Of a DNA stretch of 5,090 nucleotides, positions 1 through 5,090 are shown piece by piece. Each line of letters opens with the position of its first letter. Position 1 is the first letter of the stretch. The stretch is taken from contig DASVWG010000519.1 in NCBI GenBank assembly GCA_036389695.1, forward strand, positions 1 to 5,090, written 5' to 3'. The DNA comes from JALZHR01 sp036389695 (GTDB taxonomy: Bacteria; Acidobacteriota; Blastocatellia; Pyrinomonadales; Pyrinomonadaceae). The position numbers and the translations under genes are program-made. The notes under the pieces are model-generated. The model saw nothing but the letters and a program-made list of their open reading frames with translations, made no database searches and was not told the DNA's origin.

Positions 1-516
1 GATTAGTTTTTCCTTTCCTTTAAACTGCTCGCCCAGAAGTTCTTCCAACACGTAGAATTCAATGTCGAAAAATGCCGATAAAGCGCCGACATAGACGATA
101 TTTTTAAACAACTGCCGCTGGCGCGCGTCGGTGAAAGCATCGTTGCAGAGCGCGGTCATCGGAACGCCGATGTAATTGATGTCGTCGCGGACGTATTGCG
201 AATGCAGCGGCTTGGTGCTGTCGTAAAGAAAATAGCCGCCCGCCTTGACGCTGGCGACGTCGCGCGTCATGCTCTGCGGATTGACGCAGACCATAAAATC
301 GATGCCTTCGCGCCGCCCTAAAAAACCTTTTTCGCTGACGCGCACTTCATACCACGTCGGCAAGCCCTGAATGTTGGAAGGAAAAATATTTTTCGGCGTG
401 ACGGGAACGCCCATCCGGAAAATCGATTTGGTAAACAGAGAGTTCGCGCTGGCTGAGCCGGTGCCGTTGACGTTGGCAAATCTGATGACAAAATCGTTGA
501 TTTTTACTTCGCTCAT
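1..516 (-). CDS. 2-oxoacid:acceptor (ferredoxin) oxidoreductase alpha subunit, N-terminal part (partial)
   Basis: This is the first 172 codons of a gene that runs off the left edge with no stop. My translation starts MSEVKINDFVIRFANVNGTG and contains NSLFTKSIFRMGVPV, FPSNIQGLPTWYEVRV, and GGYFLYDSTKPL. These resemble the gamma-type domain fused to the N-terminus of KorA-like alpha subunits of 2-oxoglutarate or related 2-oxoacid:ferredoxin oxidoreductases. Such enzymes oxidatively decarboxylate a 2-oxoacid to an acyl-CoA, or run in reverse, using thiamine diphosphate and [4Fe-4S] clusters in the cytoplasm. The gamma domain normally helps bind CoA. The catalytic pyrimidine-binding domain and the beta subunit should lie beyond the window. 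The ATG at 514-516 follows the previous stop by 10 bp. The Shine-Dalgarno is weak: AAAGA ends 7 nt before the ATG, and GAGG sits 15 nt away inside the preceding gene, so translational coupling is plausible. The substrate cannot be assigned from this fragment, so no symbol is given. Confidence 0.88.
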   Translation of the reverse strand, partial: MSEVKINDFVIRFANVNGTGSASANSLFTKSIFRMGVPVTPKNIFPSNIQGLPTWYEVRVSEKGFLGRREGIDFMVCVNPQSMTRDVASVKAGGYFLYDSTKPLHSQYVRDDINYIGVPMTALCNDAFTDARQRQLFKNIVYVGALSAFFDIEFYVLEELLGEQFKGKEKLI

Positions 517-526
517 TATGATGTCT

Positions 527-3247
527 TTACGCCTCGCTAGCTGTTTCCGCTTTCTCCCGACAATGTTCGTTAATTAGATTTTCAAGCGTCTGCCGCCGAT
601 TTTGAACCTTTTTATTATGTGGCGCAATTTCCAACGAGCATGAAAACTCGACCCGAGCCGCCGTCAAATCCCGACACGCTTCATCCTTTTCACCAAGCGA
701 AATTCTCAACAAGCCGCGACTTTTCAACACCCTTCCTTTGTTGTTGTGAACTTCTGGGTCATTAGGAGCAAGCCGTAAGGCTTCATCGTAAGATTCAACT
801 GCGGCTTGATAACTTTGAAAAGCATCATTATGACAAATCAATTTAGATTCCAAATCGCCACGGCTTTTCAATACAAGTCCTTTGTTGTTATGGGCTTCGG
901 GAGCTTTAGGAGCGAGCTGCAAGGCTTTGTCATAAGATGCAATTGACTGTGTATAACTCTCTAAAGCAGCATCGTAATGAGTCAATTTAAATTCCAAATC
1001 GCCGCGACTTTGCAACACAAGCCCTTTGTTGTTGTGTGCTGCAACATTACGAGAATCGGATTGTAAGGCTTTGTCGTAAGATTCAACTGCGGCTTGATAG
1101 CTTTGAAAAGCCTCCTTGTAACGAGTCAATTTAAATTCCAAATCGCCGCGGCTTTGCAGCACACCTCCTTTGTTGCTGTATGCTTTAACATTATCAGGGT
1201 CAATCTGCAAGACTTTGTCATAAGATGCAATTGATTGTGTGTAACTCTCCAAAGCATCATCGTTTTTTGATAAGTTGTCTTCTAAATCGCCGCGGCTTTG
1301 CAATACATTTCCTTTGCTGTTGTGTGCCTGAATTAATTCGGGATTAACCTGTAAGGCTTGGTTATACGCGGCAATTGCCTCGTTATATTCTTGTACAGCT
1401 AAAGCATAATACGATAAAGAATGATAAAAATTACCTTCATTTTGCGAAACGAGTCCGAGCTGAAACTCGTCTTCAAGCAACATCTCGTTGCGCACGTCAA
1501 GCAGCGTACGACAGATTTGGTAACGGCTATTTTTCAGTTGCTCCTCAAAAACCATTATCCATTCATCCGCTCCGCGCTTCCGATCCAGGCGGTTGGCGTG
1601 ATAAATGGCTTCGGCAATGGCGGTTTCGTCGCCGTCGGCGATTTTGGGGCGATGGTATTTTTCTAAAACTTTATGTGCCGGTTTTAATTTTTCAAAGTGA
1701 TTTTTTTCTAGCAGTCTCCGCAATAAATCGTGAATCTGATACCAACCCGCGCCGCGTCTTTCCGCTTGCCAGACAAATGAGAAGCCGCGCAAAATCTCGA
1801 ACGCCGCTGTCGTTGATTGAAAATTCAACTCGTTTCCGAGGGCGACAAAAATTTCCTTGTTAAAGCTCCGGCACGCCGCCAGCGCATACACTGCATTTAC
1901 CACTTCCAGATTGCCATACGACAAAAAGCGGTCAATCACTTCTTCTTCCTTTTGCTCCGCTAACGGCTTCCCGGCAAAATCCGCCGCCGTCAGATTATTA
2001 TTTTGTTGTCCCGCCGCCAATATGATGTCCACCGCCAAGCCCAGATAAAACGGGTGAACTTCGTTTTCTCTGACTTTTGTGTAGTTGATTAAGCTCCGGC
2101 GAAGCGCGGCTTTATCGTCTTCGGTATAGTTCGCCAGAATTTGCCGAAATTCATCATCTTCGCTTTCCGTTTTTTGTAAAAACTCGTCGGCGTCGGCGGA
2201 CGACAGATGCCCGACCAGATGCAGGTCAAAATCACCTGCGGCGAGTCTGGATTTCGTCGCGTCAGCCCAACGCGGTTTTTCGCGTCCCGCCACAATTGCC
2301 AGAATGGTCGGCTCGCCTTTGAGATGGAATAACAAACGCCGCAGCCATTCGTCCTGGCTATAATAAGTCGCGCCGGCTTTATCGCGTTTCTCACCCCAAA
2401 AAGATTCGTGCGTGTCAAACATCAACGCGACTCGCGACGGCGCGCCCGGTTTTTTCATCGCCGCCTTTAAGTCTTGCGCGAAAAAGTCGGGCAGATAATT
2501 TATCAACTCGCTTTCGGGATCCATTAGCTCAATTTTTTCGATGTCGTTTTGGTGGACTCCTCGTTGTTGCCAGAAGCGCGTAAATTTCGCTTTGAAATCC
2601 TGATTAAAAACATATTTGCCGACGAGGTTCATAGCGGATTTTCCGATTCCGCCGTATGATGTCCCGCTGAAATAATTCACCAGCTCCGCGCCGATGTCCA
2701 GTTCTTCGGTCGGCAGAACGCTCTTTAACTGGCTGTCGGAAAGCAGCCCGGTTTTGTACGAATACCAAAACAGAGCGTATTCAAAAACCGGAAACCGAAA
2801 TCCGAATGGGACAAGTTGACGACGCAGGCTTGCCAAGCCGTAAAACGCTTGTTTGTAGCTTTCCGCGCTTGGCGTAGTCAAGCCGAAATCAATTGCGGCG
2901 CACGGAACAATCTGCACGTTTTCGACGGCATCTTTAACGATTTGTATAAACTCGTCGTCGGAACTCTTTTTCAGCCAATTCCAGTAGTCGGGCGTGAAAC
3001 GCTTTCCGCAATACTTACGCAGATATGCTAAAAGCAACGATTTTCCGTTTCCGCCGTCGCCGTGAAAAAACAAGATTCCCGGCGCTAAGTCTTCATTAAG
3101 ATAGCTGCTGAACAGTCTGATGAGGCTGCGCCGATTGGTAAAAAGCCGCAATGCCCGCCAACGCCCCGTGATTGATTCGCCTTGTCCGTATTGGTCAACA
3201 TTTGCCATAAGCCATCCGTGTAATGCTGATTGTAATTTCGTTATCAA
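527..3247 (-). CDS. STAND-type P-loop ATPase with C-terminal extended TPR repeats
   Basis: A 906-residue protein with no signal peptide or membrane segment, presumably cytoplasmic. After a 55-residue leader comes the Walker A motif GDGGNGKS (63-70). Walker B is VALMFDTHE (273-281; D278 with candidate catalytic E281). A sensor-like strand ILAIVAGRE lies at 315-323, a GxP-like HPFYLGLA at 398-405, and a winged-helix region at about 435-512 ends in an MHD-like IHDLLRRLL (505-513). This order is typical of STAND signalling ATPases (NACHT/NB-ARC relatives), which switch by nucleotide-driven oligomerisation. An alpha-helical arm (about 515-605) leads to one canonical 34-residue TPR (607-640) and five 48-residue TPR-like units (641-880), a likely ligand- or partner-binding surface. 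No N-terminal effector domain is visible. The start is uncertain: TTG at 3245-3247 lacks a Shine-Dalgarno, ATG at 3206-3208 (residue 14) has a weak GGA upstream, and a better-placed ATG at 3281-3283 is blocked by an in-frame TAA. The partner and stimulus are unknown. Confidence 0.87.
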   Translation of the reverse strand: MITKLQSALHGWLMANVDQYGQGESITGRWRALRLFTNRRSLIRLFSSYLNEDLAPGILFFHGDGGNGKSLLLAYLRKYCGKRFTPDYWNWLKKSSDDEFIQIVKDAVENVQIVPCAAIDFGLTTPSAESYKQAFYGLASLRRQLVPFGFRFPVFEYALFWYSYKTGLLSDSQLKSVLPTEELDIGAELVNYFSGTSYGGIGKSAMNLVGKYVFNQDFKAKFTRFWQQRGVHQNDIEKIELMDPESELINYLPDFFAQDLKAAMKKPGAPSRVALMFDTHESFWGEKRDKAGATYYSQDEWLRRLLFHLKGEPTILAIVAGREKPRWADATKSRLAAGDFDLHLVGHLSSADADEFLQKTESEDDEFRQILANYTEDDKAALRRSLINYTKVRENEVHPFYLGLAVDIILAAGQQNNNLTAADFAGKPLAEQKEEEVIDRFLSYGNLEVVNAVYALAACRSFNKEIFVALGNELNFQSTTAAFEILRGFSFVWQAERRGAGWYQIHDLLRRLLEKNHFEKLKPAHKVLEKYHRPKIADGDETAIAEAIYHANRLDRKRGADEWIMVFEEQLKNSRYQICRTLLDVRNEMLLEDEFQLGLVSQNEGNFYHSLSYYALAVQEYNEAIAAYNQALQVNPELIQAHNSKGNVLQSRGDLEDNLSKNDDALESYTQSIASYDKVLQIDPDNVKAYSNKGGVLQSRGDLEFKLTRYKEAFQSYQAAVESYDKALQSDSRNVAAHNNKGLVLQSRGDLEFKLTHYDAALESYTQSIASYDKALQLAPKAPEAHNNKGLVLKSRGDLESKLICHNDAFQSYQAAVESYDEALRLAPNDPEVHNNKGRVLKSRGLLRISLGEKDEACRDLTAARVEFSCSLEIAPHNKKVQNRRQTLENLINEHCREKAETASEA
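608..1327 (-). repeat. Five tandem 144-bp units encoding 48-residue TPR-like repeats
   Basis: Within the STAND gene the units lie at 1184-1327, 1040-1183, 896-1039, 752-895 and 608-751 (residues 641, 689, 737, 785 and 833 onward). Each begins with A/V-H/Y-x-N-K-G, and the first four carry SRGDLE, at a spacing of exactly 48 residues. Compared with a canonical 34-residue TPR, each unit has 14 extra residues between the G-D-L turn and the final alanine-leucine-proline part of the second helix. Units 1 and 3 share ALESYTQSIASYDK, whereas 2 and 4 share AFQSYQAAVESYD, giving an A-B-A-B order with a 288-bp period in the DNA. For example, 35 of 36 bases at 788-823 match 1076-1111, and 27 of 28 at 925-952 match 1213-1240. 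Unit 5 is diverged (GLLR replaces GDLE) but keeps its length. One canonical 34-residue TPR precedes the array at 1328-1429. Confidence 0.9.
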
Positions 3248-3259
3248 TTGCAGTCGGTA

Positions 3260-3283
3260 TTATCTAATTGAAGAGCGGGACAT
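3260..3283 (-). other. 7-codon upstream reading frame, in frame with the STAND gene
   Basis: An ATG at 3281-3283 opens MSRSSIR and stops at a TAA (3260-3262). Beyond that TAA the same frame continues through TAC CGA CTG CAA straight into the TTG start of the STAND gene. It may be a leader peptide that feeds reinitiation, the original start of the STAND gene cut by a nonsense mutation, or chance. It is preceded by the only convincing ribosome binding site in the gap. Whether it is translated is unknown. Confidence 0.4.
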
Positions 3284-3290
3284 AACTCAG

Positions 3291-3295
3291 CCCTC
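3291..3295 (-). promoter_or_regulatory. Shine-Dalgarno sequence GAGGG
   Basis: GAGGG on the minus strand sits 7 nt before the ATG at 3281-3283, close to ideal spacing. It is the strongest ribosome binding site in the 94-bp gap, and it serves the short upstream frame rather than the TTG at 3245-3247, whose upstream bases have no purine-rich match. This makes the true start of the STAND gene uncertain. The rest of the gap (3248-3341) is AT-rich, with A tracts just after the preceding stop, and shows no convincing promoter or hairpin terminator. Confidence 0.45.
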
Positions 3296-3341
3296 AAGCG
3301 GTGAAAACAAACTAAAGCTATTTTTATTTTTTATTTTTGAT

Positions 3342-5090
3342 TTACTTCCCACAACCCGTATAAGTTTTCGTTACATTGTAAAAGAATTTCTGCATATCCC
3401 AAGCCGCCGTCGGGCATCTCTCCGCGCATAAGCCGCAATGCAGGCAGACGTCTTCGTCTTTGACCATCACGCGCGCCGTCGGCAAAGTATCGGAGACGTA
3501 TAAATCCTGCGTCAGATTAAGCGCGGGAACTTTGAGTTTTTCCCTTAATTGCGGCTCTTCGTCGTTGGTCGTAAAAGTAATGCAGGCGGTCGGGCAGACG
3601 TCCACGCAGGCGTCGCATTCGATACATTTCGATTCGGTAAAAACCGTCTGCACGTCGCAGTTCAGACAGCGCTCGGCTTCTTTAAAAGCCGTCAAGCGGT
3701 CGAATCCAAGCTCGACTTCCTGTTTGCGATTCGTCAGTGTTATTTTTTTATCGGCTTGCGGCACGGCGTAGCGCGGGTCGTGCGCGATTTCGCTGTCGTA
3801 AGCCCATTCGTGAATGCCCATTTTCTGGCTGCGCAGGTTGACGAACGGGGAAAGACGATTGCTTATGTCCTCGCCTTTACAAAGCAAATCAATCGAAATC
3901 GCCGCCTGATGCCCGTGCGCGACCGCCGTGATGATATTTTCGGGTCCGAAAGCCGCGTCGCCGCCGATGAAAACCTTTGGATGCGTGGTTTGAAAAGTAA
4001 CTTTATCGACCACCGGCATATCCCATTCGCCGAATTCGACGCCGATGTCACGCTCAATCCACGGAAAATGATTTTCCTGCCCGATTGCCAGCAAAACGTC
4101 GTCCGCCTCGACAAAAACTTCCGGCTCGCCGGTCGGCACTAATTTTCGTTTGCCGTTTTCGTCATAAACCGGCGCGACTTTTTCAAAAGTCATCCCGCGC
4201 AAACGCCCGCCTTCGACGACGAAAGACTTCGGCACGTGATTGTCGATAATCGGAATATCCTCGTGCATCGCGTCTTCCTTTTCCCACGGCGACGCTTTCA
4301 TCTCGGCAAACGGGCTGCGCACGATAACTTTGACTTCCTCGCCGCCGAGACGCCGCGAAGTCCGGCAGCAATCCATCGCCGTATTTCCGCCGCCGACCAC
4401 GATAACCTTTTTCCCGATTTTCGTCGTATGCCCGAACGCGACGCTGCCGAGCCAGTTAATCCCGATGTGAATATTCGCCGCCGCTTCCCAGCGTCCCGCG
4501 AGCTTCGGCAAATCCTTCCCGCGCGGCGCGCCCGTCCCGATAAAAACCGCGTCGTAATCCTGCGCGAGCACTTCTTTCAGACTCGAAACATACGTGTTGA
4601 AATAAGCGTGAATGCCGAGGTCGAGAATGTAATTGACTTCCTCGTCCAGAACGCTCTCCGGCAGACGAAACGCCGGAATCTGGCTGAGCATAAACCCGCC
4701 GCCCTTTTTCAATTCGTCAAACAAATGCAGCTCATAACCCAAAGGAGCCAAATCGCGCGCCACCGTCAAAGAAGCCGGACCCGCGCCGATTAATGCAATC
4801 TTTTTCCCGTTCGGCTTGAAAGGCGCGCGCGGCATCAGGCTTTTCACGTCGCCCTTATTATCCGCCGCCACGCGCTTCAGCCGACAAATCGCCACCGGCT
4901 TTTCTTCCACGCGCCCGCGACGGCAAGCCGGCTCACACGGACGGTCACAAGTGCGCCCCAGAATTCCCGGAAAAACATTCGAATCCCAGTTAATCATATA
5001 GGCTTCCGTATATTTTTCCTCGGCAATCAGCCTTATATATTCGGGAACGGGAGTATGCGCGGGGCAAGCATACTGACAGTCAACCACCTT
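3342..5090 (-). CDS. FAD/NAD(P)-dependent oxidoreductase with C-terminal 2x[4Fe-4S] ferredoxin domain (GltD-like), N-terminus truncated by the window
   Basis: The frame is open to the right edge, so the start lies outside; the GTG at 5085-5087 is probably internal valine. Residues below count from that codon (581 visible). The N-terminus is a GltD-like cysteine-rich domain: C4, C8, and CDRPCEPAC with C47, C51, C55. An FAD-binding Rossmann motif IGAGPAS lies at 100-106, an NAD(P)-binding motif VGGGNTAMD at 231-239, and the second flavin motif GGDAAFGPENIITAV at 375-389. Two ferredoxin motifs CxxCxxCxxxCP follow: C488/491/494/498 and C548/551/554/558. The protein resembles the small subunit of glutamate synthase (about 470 residues) with an extra ferredoxin tail. 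GltD-like proteins move electrons between NAD(P)H and Fe-S partners. Next to a 2-oxoacid:ferredoxin oxidoreductase subunit, the likely role is to link its ferredoxin or clusters to the NAD(P)H pool. A direct complex is inference. It is not a true GltD, because no gltB-like gene is seen here. Confidence 0.9.
   Translation of the reverse strand, partial: KVVDCQYACPAHTPVPEYIRLIAEEKYTEAYMINWDSNVFPGILGRTCDRPCEPACRRGRVEEKPVAICRLKRVAADNKGDVKSLMPRAPFKPNGKKIALIGAGPASLTVARDLAPLGYELHLFDELKKGGGFMLSQIPAFRLPESVLDEEVNYILDLGIHAYFNTYVSSLKEVLAQDYDAVFIGTGAPRGKDLPKLAGRWEAAANIHIGINWLGSVAFGHTTKIGKKVIVVGGGNTAMDCCRTSRRLGGEEVKVIVRSPFAEMKASPWEKEDAMHEDIPIIDNHVPKSFVVEGGRLRGMTFEKVAPVYDENGKRKLVPTGEPEVFVEADDVLLAIGQENHFPWIERDIGVEFGEWDMPVVDKVTFQTTHPKVFIGGDAAFGPENIITAVAHGHQAAISIDLLCKGEDISNRLSPFVNLRSQKMGIHEWAYDSEIAHDPRYAVPQADKKITLTNRKQEVELGFDRLTAFKEAERCLNCDVQTVFTESKCIECDACVDVCPTACITFTTNDEEPQLREKLKVPALNLTQDLYVSDTLPTARVMVKDEDVCLHCGLCAERCPTAAWDMQKFFYNVTKTYTGCGK

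Noticed and set aside
371..577. 68-codon plus-strand frame spanning the junction of the STAND gene and the alpha subunit
   Set aside because: It is antisense to the conserved alpha-subunit N-terminus and the end of the STAND gene, with no motif of its own.
608..1327. Possible CRISPR array, suggested by regularly spaced repeated DNA
   Set aside because: The 144-bp units are contiguous, stay in one reading frame and encode TPR-like protein; there are no short identical repeats separated by unique spacers.
1375..2418. Open frames at 1375-1863 (plus), 1421-1666 (plus), 1857-2048 (plus) and 2089-2418 (minus, other frame)
   Set aside because: All overlap the well-supported STAND coding frame, have no recognisable motifs and no independent start signals.
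2636..2653. YGGIGKS (residues 198-204 of the STAND protein) as a second functional P-loop
   Set aside because: The first glycine of the Walker A consensus is replaced by serine at 197, and no second Walker B is evident; the motif at 63-70 is the full match.
3284..3341. Possible terminator or promoter in the gap after the oxidoreductase gene
   Set aside because: The A-rich stretch after the stop is not preceded by a GC-rich hairpin on the minus strand. A TTGTTT/AGTTAT pair with 17-bp spacing matches sigma-70 boxes too poorly to call.
3549..4793. Long plus-strand open frames at 3549-4142 and 4236-4793 opposite the oxidoreductase
   Set aside because: They lie antisense to a gene with clear FAD, NAD(P) and Fe-S motifs. 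Their translations are arginine-rich and show no recognisable domain, as expected for shadows of GC-rich coding DNA.

Overview
The window is a minus-strand segment of a bacterial genome with three genes, read from high to low coordinates. The two flanking genes form a redox module: an FAD/NAD(P)-dependent oxidoreductase with fused [4Fe-4S] domains (3342-5090, its N-terminus cut by the window edge) and the start of the alpha subunit of a 2-oxoacid:ferredoxin oxidoreductase (1-516, its C-terminus cut by the other edge). Between them, on the same strand, lies a 906-residue signal-transduction ATPase of the STAND type with C-terminal TPR repeats (527-3247).

The redox genes are GC-rich (sampled 60-base rows at about 60-63% GC). 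The STAND gene is AT-richer (sampled rows at about 42-47%). Sequence style and gene pairing recall Acidobacteriota such as Blastocatellia, but this is a weak guess from memory of similar operons. No rRNA, tRNA or taxonomic marker is present to test it.

Layout in order of transcription: the oxidoreductase gene ends at 3342. A 94-bp AT-rich gap follows (3248-3341), with no terminator that I can see. It contains a well-placed Shine-Dalgarno sequence and an ATG opening a 7-codon reading frame that is in frame with the STAND gene but closed by a TAA. The STAND gene follows, then a gap of only 10 bp, then the oxidoreductase alpha subunit. The tight packing suggests one transcript.

Functionally, the outer genes probably pass electrons between NAD(P)H and ferredoxin during 2-oxoacid oxidation or reductive carboxylation. 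The STAND protein has no obvious metabolic link to them. It looks like an inserted sensor or scaffold ATPase, possibly of defence type. Its most distinctive feature is five exact 48-residue TPR-like units (34 + 14 residues), four of them in an A-B-A-B pattern visible in the DNA as a 288-bp higher-order repeat. No mobile element, CRISPR array or RNA gene was found.
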